DNA of 64,000 nucleotides from Smallanthus sonchifolius (GCA_023525975.1 CM042020.1:18186001-18250000), one strand, 5' to 3'; shown: positions 42,178 to 55,459, numbered from the stretch's first letter. Notes: generated from the letters alone by a model not told the origin. Numbers and translations are program-made.

Positions 42178-43434
42178 CTACTCTTCGTCCAAATGCATCG
42201 TGCTAGCAATATGTTCCACAAGATCAAATCGAAGTCTGAAATGTGAACTGGCATCGTGCAACTCCGAAAGGACATTATCGTCAATAACTAGATCGGTCGG
42301 AGGATCCCTAATGTAGACCGGTGATATTGCTTTTTCATCATCTTTTATGCTCATATTGTGGAGTAACATGCACACATACACCACATTCCTTATCTTTTCC
42401 TGCTTATGAGACCGGGCGGGTCGCCTAAGTATACCCCATTTAGATTTTAAAACACTGAAAGCGCGCTTGACATCTTTTCTTGCCGACTCTTGCACCTTTT
42501 TAAACTTCTTTTCCTTTGGATCGGTTGGATAGGCGAACGATTTCACAAAGGTAGACCAAGTAGGGTATATCCCATCGGTAAGATAGTATCCACGTTTGTA
42601 TTCTCGCCCGTTTACATGAAATGAACATTTTGGCCCGGTTCCAAGCTGCTCGTCGGTAAATATAAGAGATTGTTGGAGAACATTGATGTCGTTGTTTGAG
42701 CCGGGCGGACCACATAATGCATGCCAAAACCACAAATCATTTGAAGCCACCGCTTCGAGCATGATCGTCGGGTATGGTGTCATCTCTCATATATTGTCCA
42801 CGCAGCCTGGTCGGACACATTCTACAAACGAAATGTGTACAATCGATGCTACCGAGCATACCCGAAATGCCATGTTTTTCTTCATGTGCGTTGTACAAAA
42901 ATGCAACGTAGTGTCTTGTCGCTCTACGTAAGAATTCTTTTCCGTATAGTTGAACTATGTCATTACAAAAATATTCTAGGCATTCACGTGAGGTCCTATT
43001 GGTCGTACTTAAATACTCATCGTATTCGTCGGGAGGATTACCGGTTGCGAGTTGTTTAACTGCAGATGTGCATTTTTGTAATGCCACGAAACTCTTTTTC
43101 ATTCTCCCATCTACTCCCTCTTGGAACCATTCAAATTTTGATTCTACATCTCCAACAATTTTTAAAAATAATATTTTTGACATCCGAAATCTTTCACGAA
43201 ACGTACCTTTATCGTATTTTGGATTTTCCTCGACGAAATAATATTTTATTAGAGTTTCTAGGGCTGGTTCACGATCACGTGGCACATATTGTTTTTTGAG
43301 GTTGCCGTGTCTTCTTGTTCGGCTTGCGCGACAATATCCGTGAGAAATTGGAGACTACTGAAGCCGCTATCGTGAGGAATAAACAAGTCGAACTGATCGG
43401 ATGAATCGGGAGGAATAATCAATTCACGATCCAT
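42178..43434 (-). pseudogene. PIF/Harbinger-type transposase, frameshifted and lacking its catalytic Glu
   Basis: Three blocks read on the minus strand. An N-terminal part starts at MDRELIIPPDSS (43434). A middle part (43285-42737) has VPRDREPA, the helix-turn-helix-like region and the first catalytic Asp in MLGSIDCTH. A C-terminal part (42783-42178) has PPGSNNDINVL, the Asp in GYYLTDGIYP, and LLHNMSI. A one-base shift separates block 1 from 2 (near 43300) and another separates block 2 from 3 (near 42775). In the last motif the family has VERAF and this copy has VKRAF, so the catalytic Glu is Lys. Clear terminal inverted repeats were not found. Confidence 0.9.
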
Positions 43435-46310
43435 TGTAGATAGAAAATTTGAGAGTATTTATTTGTTATTTTGTGTGTAAAATTAATTTGAATGGAGATG
43501 AATTTATATAATGGTATTGAGTATTTAAATTAGTTTTTTTTAAGAATAATAATGGCTATAAAGTCGTTGTACAACGGCTACCTTCTACCCAACTTCACTG
43601 GTAAATATACCCAATGTTGCCTACCCGATGTGCTACCCGAAGTGTTGGCGGCAGTGTAACCGTGGTACCCGAGTACCCGCTAGCGCTACCCGTGGAACGC
43701 CCCCAGCACCCTAAATTCTCTTTCATCCGGTTTGACATTTAAAGATTTTTTTTTAACATAATAACACTTCAATCTAAAGGAGCAAATCACATATTCATAG
43801 TTAAATCTAAATCACTAAACTAGCATATCAAATCAAATGAGGCAATGGGCAAATAAAATAAAATGAGCAAAATAGCAAATTGCAAATCAAATTAAAAGAT
43901 TAGGTATGTAGGTTGCAAATCATAAGTTTATTACCTGATTGATGATTGCAAAGCAAACGACAACAGCGTGGAACTGCAAGTAGGCTATCTCATCCAAATT
44001 GCAATTTGCAAAGCAAATAGCAAGTGATAAGAATTATTTTTATAGCAGAAAGCCTTTGGAAATTCCAGTGGCAAGAAATGGAACTGCACGTTCTTATGAA
44101 TATATTTTTTCTATATCAGAAAGCCTTTGGAAATTGGAACCCAAAACTCCACAAGTCTGCTGCCGAAAACCCAACTCCCGATTGAAACTCAATCTGATTG
44201 TCGATTGAAACTTAAAAATTACTAATTGAATCTATCGAAGAATGAAGAAGGCCGAATGGAAGTATTAATGATTGTCGATTCACTATTGAAGTATAAAAAC
44301 TCTCGATTTAAGAAAGAAAAGGAAAGTATCGATTAACGATTAACGAATGTCAATTTTTTCTTAAATGGGGCCGTTTATTTTGGGTGGCCTCAAGCCCTAG
44401 CTTGACTTACCACCACTATTGGGCCGCCCCTTTTATGCTTATATGAATATATGTATGTATGTATTTGTATTTATACTTGGCTTTAGAAAAAGAAAATAAA
44501 AAAAGAGTGATGATGCTTGGCCAACTTTGGACTTTCCTCATGATATGACAAATTGACAATCGGTAGTAGATACTAAATACTATTAAAATACTTCTTACTT
44601 CATAATATGTAATATTATAAACATATTTATTACATAACTTCCAAATATTTTGGTATATACCGTAATTTCCGTGATATAAACTATTTAACATATAAGCTAT
44701 ATATGGTCCCTAGAGATTTGGTCTTGGATTTTATTCCGCTCACATTTTGCATGCATGACTGCGGAACATTGTCACATTCTTATGACGTAACCAATCACAA
44801 CCTAACATATTCTTTTTTAATATATATAATTATTTCGTTTTAATTATAATTTAAAAACCATAAGTTTTCGTTTCTTGTTAAATAGTTAGCACTTCCCACT
44901 TGTTAGATAATTCGTTTTTATATATGCTTATGCGGCAGTAATTGCAAAAAAACAAAAAAAGAAGTTTGGATTTTCCTCAACATAATGGATCTTATCTTTT
45001 CATGTAATCTGACTCCAAGTACATGAAGCGATTTGTCTTTTTAAATAGTCTCTCAAGAGGGACCTAAGGTTGCTGATTTTTTGTATTATAGATAAGAATA
45101 TTGTTTCCGGTCTTTGATTTGTTATTCTATGAAAATATTTGGTTCTTCTGTTATTGGCTACCATAATTTGGTGTTATATATGTATCTTTATTCATTTCAA
45201 GGCATATTTTGAATTTAGATCTATACATACAATTCATTAGTTGTTATATATGATGTGGTTAACCGTCGTGTGGACATTCATAGGTCCGGGCTAGTTTTCT
45301 AGAGCATTATAGGACCGGAATTATAGGGTACATATCAAAGAGAAAACACAGACCGGATACGGGTGGTGAACTAATAGACCATCAACTAGAAAAGTTAGCT
45401 TTGCAAGGCTAGCTCGTTGTGCCTACGTTGACCAATATCACACGATACCTTAGTTTAACCATAGTCTGGAGCAATATAGGTAGGACATAAGGAAGACTGC
45501 ATATTGAAGAGTTTCACAAAGTGAGACATAATCGCATAAATAACTAAATGTACAATGACATAGTAGGGGCGGTCACATGTTCGTACTAAGATCCTTGTAT
45601 TATCTCGCAGACCAAGAACATGTGTCTAACAAAGCAGGACGAACGGAGATGCGCACCTTATTGTTAAAGTATAAGTATTAATAATTAACAATAATGAAAC
45701 AACTGTCAACTCCTTGCCATATAAATATTTCCGTTGAGTTGGAAAGTAAATACTGGCATCCCATATTAGATTACTCCCCCTTTAGAAAAATAACCTGACA
45801 TGCTCTTACGTTAGAGGTTGATCATGAGGCCTAATGCTCGTCAGAAGGCTAACAATGTTGTTTCTTATCTTAACTCAAATATCAGGACCATTAACCACAA
45901 AACTTTTGAACCAAGCATGACGGCTTACCCTTTGTTGGAACATTTAGTAACATCCATGTGACCTTACATAGAAACCACATTTATAGCTAAAGGGGCGAAA
46001 ACATCAAATAGCCAAAACCCCGATTCTTTTGAAATCCTAGTAGACAACATTAGTGGAAGCATGAAAAACCATAAATTTTGAAACCTCTTCCATTTCACTT
46101 GATTTTGTTCGATAAAACTAAAAGCATTAACTCTCGTTATAGTTGAAAGAAATGCAAAAACAATTGTCATTTGGAGACCTATTTATTTTCACCCAACTCT
46201 CATGTTTGTCAAGGCCAATGACCGACTAGTCATAACAACAACTCACTCTCCTTATACATCTCAACTATATTCCATAGTAATATCATTACTTTCCGAATTT
46301 GATATACACA
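43435..46310. other. No gene recognised
   Basis: A short internal near-repeat (AGAAAGCCTTTGGAAATT at about 44047 and 44119) is present. The rest is AT-rich without conserved frames. Confidence 0.5.
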
Positions 46311-46985
46311 TAACCATTTTACTAAAATTTCATGTATACCACTTCAATACCAACCATCTATTGAAACATATCATTCTATGGTTTCAAAGCTTATTAGTTT
46401 AGTTCCATACCAAGTGTCTGGGGGTTTTAGAACTCATCAACTTAGTTTCGGACAACACCATATCGTAACCTAAAAGAACCTTCCAACTTATATAACACAA
46501 CCATTACTATGGTTGATATAGATCAAAAGCTCACTTGACCTTATCGCTCTTGTGTAACAATTTCCTTGTAAAAGTTGACTTGAAGTGTTGGAGGTTTCAA
46601 GTTCCCTCGAATATTGTAGGTTAAAGTTCCTTAGTGTGTAAACATAACCATTTTACTAAAATTTCATGTATACCACTTCAAAACCAACCATGTATTGAAT
46701 CATATCATTATATTGTTTTAAAGCTTATTAGTTTAGCTTTGTACCAAGTGTCTGGGAGGGTTTTAGAGCTTGCCAACTTAGTTTCAAACCACACGTAGAA
46801 ACCTCATATCCTAACCTAAAAGAACCTTCCAAATTTATTTAACGCAACCACTACCATGGTTGATCTAGTTGACATGCTAATTACCCAACCTTATCGCTCT
46901 TATGCAACAACTTCCTAGTAAATGTTAACTTGAAGTGCTGGAGGTTTCGACTTCCCTCGAAATATTGTAGGTTTAAAGTTATCTG
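46311..46985. repeat. Tandem duplication of a 334-bp unit
   Basis: The unit starts TAACCATTTTACTAAAATTT at 46311 and recurs at 46645. Shared landmarks include CCAAGTGTCTGGG, CCTAAAAGAACCTTCCAA and CTTATCGCTCTT. The copies have diverged substantially. No coding frame spans it. Confidence 0.9.
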
Positions 46986-47019
46986 GTGTGTAAGAATACT
47001 ATGGGATGGGTGATCCAGA

Positions 47020-47950
47020 GAATTTTTTTCTGAAACGGTGTTGTTTCAGATTCTGATTTCATAACCGGTGTTATTTTGTTTTCACTTTCACAAATGGTGT
47101 TTCCGTGGTTGCTAACCACGAATTGTCAATTTTGGTGGGTTTTCGTGGTTGGGAACCACGAATTGGTACACATATATGTTCCTAACCACGAATTGATAAC
47201 ACTCTTGAATTCCCAACCACGAATTGATATAAACTTGCATTCCCAACCACGAATTGATAACAATCTTCAATTCCCAACCACGAATTGATATAATCATGAA
47301 TTCTCAACCACGAATTGTGGTCCGGTTGCTAACCACGAATTGTGGTCCTGAGGGTTGCCAACCACGAATTGGTTGGAAACAATGGTTGCCAACCACGAAT
47401 TGATTCGAAACAATTCTATATGAATTGCTGGTGCACTCATGATGACGACGCTTATTTGGATATTAACGGAACTAACAGGGGTTCGGGTGCAACGCCCCCG
47501 AGAGAAGCGGGGTCCAAGGGGCAGAGCCCCTGAATTTTTTATTTCGGAATAAAAACGTTATGTAAATAATTCATCAGAATTTGTTTTGGCCGAAGTCATG
47601 TCAACTTGTGATGAATTATTTACATAACGTTTTGGGAATTGAAGATTGTTATCAATTCGTGGTTGGGAATTGAAGATTGTTATCAATTCGTGGTTGGGAA
47701 TGCAAGTTTATATCAATTCGTGGTTGAGAATGCAAGCTTATATCAATTCGTGGTTAGGAATTCAAGAGTGTTATCAATTCGTGGTTAGGAACATATATGT
47801 GTACCAATTCGTGGTTCCCAACCACGAAAACCCACCAAAATCGACAATTCGTGGTTAGCAACCACGGAAACACCATTTGTGAAAGTGAAAACAAAATAAC
47901 ACCGGTTATGAAATCAGAATCTGAAACAACACCGTTTCAGAAAAAAATTC
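47020..47950. mobile_element. Mutator-type fold-back element with inverted arrays of an AACCACGAATTG motif
   Basis: The 931-bp element is flanked by the 10-bp duplication GTGATCCAGA (47010-47019 and 47951-47960). It opens GAATTTTTTTCTGAAACGG and closes with its reverse complement. The arms are near-perfect inverted repeats of about 290 bp. The left arm and inner part hold ten copies of AACCACGAATTG in direct order. The right arm holds seven copies of the complement CAATTCGTGGTT. The central loop (about 47425-47640) has a GC-rich segment and a further inverted repeat. No transposase is encoded. The long TIR and the 9-10 bp TSD suggest Mutator-class mobilisation. Confidence 0.94.
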
Positions 47951-47960
47951 GTGATCCAGA

Positions 47961-48812
47961 TGATCGCTTGAGCATATTTTGTGGGGTTGCCAAAGTGGAA
48001 CAATGGTCAATATAGGTTTGATGTTACATACTCAAGTGGAACAAAGTATGGTTTGACATATTATTGTGGGACAGATAAATAATTTTGACAAGCTTCAATC
48101 CAGATTTTCTAAAACTTCAACCTAAAACGTAAGTGTACCAGAGATTCAATGAGATTCCGCAACATCTAAAGGAAACAAGGAGAGTGTGATATACCTTTCC
48201 ACACAAAATTACAAGGAAAGATTCTAGATAAGAGGATTGGATGGGACTAGGAGGAATCGTCGTGTACGTAGAAATCAACAACTACAGGAAAAATTTATAT
48301 GATCGCATTCTAAAGACATTAAACAATATGATGTAGTGAATCAAAGCCATATCCTAGGAAATAAAGAACATAGTTAGATGAGAGACCAATATGTAAAGAG
48401 GATCGACACTGCTGGGGACTGGAACAACTACAAGTCAAGCCTTCCATAGAGGACATTAATGCAAGACATGAATTCTATGAGTATTTTTAGAGCACTGCAC
48501 ACATTGTGGACAAAATACTAATGGACCCCTATCATCAAGCAACAATACACAACCTTTAGATAACCATTTTCTAACTTTTCTTAAAACTCCAATCAAAATC
48601 TTAGCGACTAAGGAGGCCCAACACTACTTCACCTCATATCCAATAGCTAATGATAAATGATCTCATTCCCCACTGATTGAGTTTCATTTTGGCCCTCCTT
48701 ACACTTTCAATTCTCCTATTTGCTAATAAGAAAAGTGAGAGAGGAATCAAATATAAAAATGGTATATGCAGAAGGGAGAATTTAGGCTTGAACCAATGAT
48801 GATTGTTTCTCA
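47961..48812. other. No gene recognised
   Basis: The sequence continues the pre-insertion context of the fold-back element. Where the copia fragment begins is uncertain within about 48800-48850. Confidence 0.5.
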
Positions 48813-48832
48813 AATACATTAAAGATCATTGT

Positions 48833-50647
48833 AGGCTAGGACACATAAACAAGAATCACATAAAGAAGCTCCAAACCGTAAGAATTTTGAATTCCACCTG
48901 TCAAGAGTCTTTTGATGAATATGAATCTTGTTTAATTGGTAAGTTGACCAAAGCTCATTTTTTGGGTATCGGTTAAAGAGCTAAGGATCTGTTAGGACTC
49001 GTACATACTGCTGTGTGTGGTCCATTTAGAATAATGTCTAGGAATGGTGAGAGATACTTCGTCATATTTACTGATGACTTCAGTAGATATGGTTATGTTT
49101 ATCTTATAAGCATAAAAATGAAAAGTTTGAAATATTCAAACAATACCAGAACGAAGTACAGAATCAACTGGGTAAGAATATTAAGACGCTTCGATCAGAT
49201 CGATGTGGTGAATATCTTAGTCTAGAGTTTGACGAACTTCTAAAGAAATGTAGGATCATTTCACAACTTACTCTACCTGGAACACCACAACTTAATGGTG
49301 TGTCTAAAATGAGAAATCGAACTCTATTAGATATGGTTCGATCTATGATGTGTCGTACAAACCTCCCGCACTCCTTCTGGAGTTTTTCTCTTGACACTAC
49401 CACAAGAATCATTAATCTAGCTCCAAAAAAGAAGGTGGACAAAATGCCTAGAGTGTCCTACCTTAGCGTCTAGGGATATAACGCTTATGTTACTAATGAA
49501 TCTTCGGGTAAACTGGATCCCCGTGGCGATAAAGTTATTTTCGTCAGATACCTTAAAACAATTGGTTACTACTTCTAAAATCCTACTAAAAACCAGGTTT
49601 TTATAAAACGTAGAGTTACCTTCTTGGAGAACAAACTACTTGCGCGGGCGATTGGAGAAAACCACGTGGATCTGGAAGAAGTCCGAGAAACACAAGTAAC
49701 CGAACCTCAAGTTGAAATTGCCGATCAACATGAGATTGTTGAAACTGAATATGAAAGAGTTCAAGATTCAACTGTAACACCAAGCACGCGTAAAAGTACT
49801 AGGGATCGTCATGAACTCGACAAGCATATCGGGATTCATGGAAATGATAACATCCTGATTATTGATCAGGCTGAACCAATTAGTTACAAGTCTGCGATTC
49901 TAGATTCTGAATCTAAGAAATGGCTAGAAGCCATGAGCGCTGAGATACAATCAATGTATGACAACCATGTATGGGACTTGGTTGATCTTCCTCCCGAGTG
50001 TCGAACTATAGGAAACAAGTTGATTTTCAAGAAGAAAACCGACATGGATGGAAACATGCAAACCTACGAAGCTAGGCTAGTAGCGAAAGGATTTACTCAG
50101 ACTCAAGGAATTGATCATGAGGAAACCTTCTCGTCTGTAGCCATGCTTAAGTCTATTAGGATCTTGCTTGCCATTGCTACGTATTATGACTTCGAGATAT
50201 GGAAAATGGATGTCAAAACCGTGTTCCTAAACTGACACCTTTCTGAAGATGTCTATATGGTTCAGCCGAAAGGTTTTGTGGATCCAAAGAATCCTAATAA
50301 GGTGTGCAAGTTGAACAAATCCATTTATGGATTGAAACAGACGTCTCGAAGTTGGAATTTTTTATTTGACCAGAAAATCAAAGAGTTTGGTTTTGTCAAA
50401 AACGAAGATGAACCGTGTGTTTACACGAATGCAAGTGGGAGCTTCATTACTTTTCTGATTCTGTATTTAGATGACATACTGCTCATTGGATACCATGTTC
50501 CTATGCTGCAAGACATAAAGTCTTGGCTAGGGAAATGTTTCGCGATGAAAGATCTTGGCGAAGCCGCCTATATTCTAGGAATAAAGATCTATAGAGATAG
50601 ATCGAAGCGGCTTATAGGTTTAAGTCAAAGTACATATATTGATAAGG
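48833..50647 (+). pseudogene. Copia integrase and RT, first part
   Basis: Integrase: the zinc-binding region, then HTAVCGPF where the family has HTDVCGP, so the first catalytic Asp is Ala. Several frameshifts follow (49200-49600). RT is well kept from 49624: LIFKKKTDMDG, ARLVAKGFTQ, QGIDHEETF, MDVKTVFLN, then a TGA at 50233-50235 where the family has Gly, then QPKGFVDP, IYGLKQ and the YLDD active site at about 50464. The last codons before the insertion read LSQSTYIDKV. Confidence 0.9.
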
Positions 50648-52304
50648 TGTAACACCTCGAAAATTCCTATAGAATATAAGTGCGAAAGATGTCAGGAATT
50701 GAAGTCCAGGGATTCAATTGCAAATATACCAAAGATCAAGGGTTAAAAATGAAGAATTTTGGAATTTGATCGATGTCGGACCGACATCTCAGACCATGTC
50801 GGTCCGACGTGTAGGGATGAAGGAAATCATGAGAATCAGACGCGTGTTTGATGACTCAGCCCCAAGTCGGACCGATATGCTTTTACAACTCGGTCCGACA
50901 TGTGGATGTCGGACCAATATGGTTTTAGATGTCGGTCCGATATGTGTGTGCTACACAAATAAACCGACAAAGAGGATGTCGGACGGATATGCTCCCATAT
51001 GTCGGTCCGACATGAGCCCATTTTCACCCTATAAATAGATGGCTCAAGCTCAACCATTTTCACACACCAAAACACCTTCTAACACACACACATAGTCAAG
51101 GGAATCATGCCAAAGTGACGGTACTCGTTCGGAAGTCTGGTTTCTAGCTTTTCGTCCACAAATAGCCATAGATAGTTCTGAGGTAAGGTTTTGAAGGTTT
51201 TCTACGACGTGGCACTTATCATTAAGCTAGATACATTTATATAAGTATAGTTATTATGATCTAGGATATTGTACGAGGTATTGATTGCAGCAATACGAGT
51301 TGAGATATTGTCGAGGTGAGTTCATCTAACTGGGAAACATTTTATAAATGATTTTGATTACGAAATGATATTGGTTTTATAAAGATGTTTTCCATGAAAT
51401 GTTATGACGCCCAATTTTAATACTTTTAAAATATATTTTGGGCAAGAAAGATATCAAATGATTTTATGTGAATCCAAATTTGAATACGAATTGTGGAAAC
51501 GATATTTTGAGACCAAGTACCTTGAATTATTATCAATGCGTCAGATAAAAGCTTTCATGTGGTGGGGTGTATCATGATTGTAATTCCTGTGTCAACCAAG
51601 CCTTCAGTTTCGGGCCGGTCTACTGTTCAGTTTCGTTAGTAGACTATTGTCCTGTTTGGACAGTATGGTTAGGTTGCCATCTGTTTCAGTTATAGGGCAG
51701 ATGATGGAAATGCTTGTTATCTAGCTGTGATATAGATTAATTCAAAGATGATTGTAAACCTTGGAATGTTTATGAAATCCAATAATTGTCGCTATTGGAA
51801 GAAGATTGTTAGTTGTTGCTAACATATATCATTTTGAAACCTGATTTCGAAACCAGATGATTTTAAAAGTGAACTCACCGACTTATGTTGACCCAGTTAT
51901 TTGCTATTCTTTTTAGACAAGTTAGTATATGGCATTGCAGATAGATGATAGCTATGGATGGTTATTAATAAAATACTCTGATAAATGAAGGCAACGCTTG
52001 GAAAAACTATAAGTCCTACCGGATGGTTAAGTTTGTAATAGAAGTATGGTTCATGATGTAAAACAATTTAGTTGTTAATGAAAGAGGTTTATGGCTTAGC
52101 TTCCGCTATGTGTTTTTGGTAACAACGTCACAGTAACTAGAAGGGGACCTTCTGACTAGTGTATAGTTATCTTGCAAGCGAAATGTTCTGTCTAAGGAAA
52201 GAGTGGTGTATAAATCTCTTCTATACCCGTCGTTCTTTCCTAGGAATATCTCTGTTGGAGGTACTACTCTGGTTAGATGACTGTCCTGTGTTACGGGTGT
52301 GACA
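50648..52304 (+). repeat. LTR1 of the compound element
   Basis: 1657 bp, TGTAACACC to GGGTGTGACA. A palindrome cluster at 50773-51013 precedes CTATAAATAGATGG at 51029. Confidence 0.95.
50773..51038 (+). promoter_or_regulatory. LTR1 promoter with clustered TCGGACCGA palindromes
   Basis: GTCGGACCGAC, GTCGGTCCGAC and related words recur about nine times in 240 bases, ending just upstream of the TATA box CTATAAATAG. The same layout is present in LTR2 (53951-54270) and LTR3 (59969-60290). The solo LTR at 31672-33285 has an equivalent cluster built on ACGGTCCGT. Confidence 0.75.
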
Positions 52305-52562
52305 AGTTAGTATCAGAGCCTCAGTTTAAGGGATTTAGATACTAATAGTAAGTTAGTATCTAGACTTAAACTAGGACTACGAGATTAGTCTGGAATGCCA
52401 TAGGAGAATGGATGTTGAAAATCACTATGACCTATAACGGGTAATACCAAGGAAACAGAGAATTAATTACATTCATGATCAAATGTTTTTAATTTCTGAT
52501 TTTCTGGATTATCGCCGGTTATACAAATTCTGATATCATACATCTATACATATAGGTGCTAA

Positions 52563-53724
52563 ATGGCTGGAAGAGGTAAAGGACGAGGAGGTGGTAGGGG
52601 TAGGACTCCTAATACCAGGTCTCGTACTCGTGACATGACGAATACAGACCCAAATGTAGAAGCGAACGTCAATATTGAACCTGAGCAGCATACAAAGGAG
52701 GTGATTATGACAGAATCCCAGTTTCAAGGAGCGGTGGCATCTGAGGTCACCAAAGTGCTCCAATCTACCTTGCCTGGAATCACTGATGATGCTTTCCAGA
52801 GGAGGATGGGTTCCAGTAATCAAGGGAATAGGAACGAAGGAGCCAGTGGTGCAAACCCACGAGTAGAAGATACTATCCATACCGACCCTGTAGGAAATAA
52901 TAACGGTGTTACCCGAACCCCCGAGACTGTTGTGATTACAAATCAAAGCACAGGAGATAAGTACCAAGGATGTACTTACAAGAACTTTAGTGATTGTCTC
53001 CCTAAGCCTTTAACGGCAAGAAGAATTCTATTGCAGCCATGCAATGGATAACTTATATGGACGCCGTAATCAAAATGAGTGAGTGCAGACCTGATCAAGC
53101 CGTCAAATTTGCTACACCTTCGTTCGAGTTAGATGCACTTGACTGGTGGGAGTCAGTCAAGCAGACTAAAGGAGAGGAATATACGGATATGATGAAATGG
53201 GAGGACTTGAAGGCACTGATAGTTAACAGATACTGTGCACAGAATGCTGTGGACAAGATTGAGTAAGAGTTTCATCGATTTGAAGCAGGAAACCTCAGCC
53301 ACCAAGAATATACCAGAAAATTCAATGAGATGGCCAAGCTGGTACCACATTTGGTGACTCCTGAATCTAGGAGAATTAAATGTTATGTGCAGGGCTTACC
53401 CCCGAAAGTTCGAACCTTAGTAAAGACTACTGCACCGGCACCTATTGATTCGATAGTACAACTTAGTGTAGTAATGTATGATGAGATAGAAGCTCAAGAG
53501 GTGGCCAACAGGAGAAGCCTGGAAAATACAACCTATGAACCCACTGATAACAAAATCTCAAGAAGAGAAGTAGATAACTTGGGAAAAGATGCTCAAGGAA
53601 TTGAATGTAACCGGTGTAATCAAACAGAACACATATCAAGATATTGCCCCAAGATTAGATGCCACAACTGCAAGGAACTGGGCATTTCAAGAGTGATTGC
53701 CCTAAAATTATACAAGATAATTAG
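52563..53724 (+). pseudogene. Gag of unit 1, defective
   Basis: It starts MAGRGKGRGGG and carries the gypsy capsid region (MQWITYMDAVIKM, then FELDALDWWES). There is a one-base loss near 53015, a TAA after AVDKIE at 53264-53266, and a lost base in the second zinc knuckle near 53672. Two CCHC knuckles are recognisable, CNRCNQTEHISRYC intact and the second shifted out of frame. No protease or Pol follows before the polypurine tract. Confidence 0.9.
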
Positions 53725-53826
53725 GTGAGTACTACCTAAACGAATGAAATAACTTATTTATTAGTTATATTGAGGAATTAAGATTTACCGGTTTTCAGGA
53801 TGAAATCTCTTTAAGAAGGGGAGATT

Positions 53827-55459
53827 TGTAACACCTCGAAATTTCCTATAGAATATAAGGGCTAAAGATGTCAGGAATTGAAGTCCAGGGGTTGAATTGC
53901 AAATATACCAAAGATCAAGGGTTAAAACTAAGAATTTTGGAATTCGAACGATGTCGGACCGACATCGATGACCATGTCGGTCCGACGTGCAGGGCGGAAA
54001 GAAATCATGAGAATCAGACGCGTGTCTGATGACTCATCCCCAAGTCGGACCGATATGCTTTTACAACTCGGTCCGTGTCTGATGACTCTGCCCCAAATCG
54101 GACCGATATGCTTTTATAACTTGGTCCGACATGTGGATGTCGGACATATATGGTTTTAGATGTCGGTCCGATATGTGTGCGCTACGCATATAAACCGACA
54201 TAGAGGATGTCGGACCGATATGCTCCCATATGTCGGTCCAACATGAGCCCATTTTCACCCTATAAATAGATGGCTCGAGCTCAACCATTTTAACACACCA
54301 AAACACCTCCCAGCACACACTTAGTCTAGGGAATCGTGCCAAAGTGTCGGTACGTGTTCGGAAGTCTGTTTTCTAGCTTTTCGTCCGTAAATAACCGTAG
54401 ATAGTTCTGAGGTAAGGTTCTGAACGGTTTCTAAGACTTGGCACTTATCATTAAGCTAGATACGTTTATTTAAGTTTTGTTATTATGATCTAGGATATTG
54501 TACGAGGTATTGATTGTAGTTATACGAGTTGAGATATTGTCGAGGTGAGTTCATTTAACTGGGAAATATTTTATAAATGGTTTTGATTATGAAATGAGAT
54601 TGGTTTTATAAAGATGTTTTCCATGAAATGTTATGATGCCCAATTTTAATACTTTTAAAATATATATTGGGCAAAGAAAGACATCAAATGATTTTATGTG
54701 AAAGCATATTTGAATACGAATTGTGGAAACGGTATTTTGAGACCAAGTACCTTGAATTATTATCAATGCGTCAGATAAAAGCTTTCATGTGGTGGGGTGT
54801 ATCATGATTGTAATTCCTGTGTCGACCAAGCCTTCAGTTTTGGGGCGGTCTACTGTTCAGTTTCGGTAGTATACTATTGTCCAGTTTGGACAGTATAGTC
54901 AGGTTGCCATATGTTTCAGTTATAGGGCAGATGATGGAAATACTTGTTATCTAGCTGTGATATAGGTTAATTCAAAGATGATTGTAAACCTTGGAATGTT
55001 TATGAAATCCAATAGTTGTCGCTATTAGAAGAAGATTGTTAGTTGTTACTAACAGATATCATTTTGAACCCTGATTTCGAAACCAAATGATTTTAAAAGT
55101 GAACTCACCAACTTATGTTGACCCAGTTATTTGCTATTCTTTTTAGACAGGTTAGTAGATGGCATTGCAAATAGATGATAGCTATGGATGGTTGTTAATA
55201 AAATACTCTGATAAATGAAGGCAACGCTTGGAAAAGCTATAAGTCCTGCCGGATGGTTAAGTTTGTAATAGAAGTATGGTTCATGATGTAAAACAGTTTA
55301 GTTGTTAATGAAAGAGGTTTATGGCTGTAATATCCGAGATTTTCGACATATCTTTTCATAAACCCTGGCACGTGTTAGTAAATTAAAACTCGAAAATCGT
55401 ATTAAAACTAGTTCCTTGAAAATGAATATCCATTTTAAATTAATTTTTATACTTGAAAC

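Noticed and set aside
42004..44435. GGCCAC/GGGGCC-rich sequences on both sides of the Harbinger transposase as terminal inverted repeats
   Set aside because: The match is patchy, the orientation is only partly consistent and no target duplication was found.
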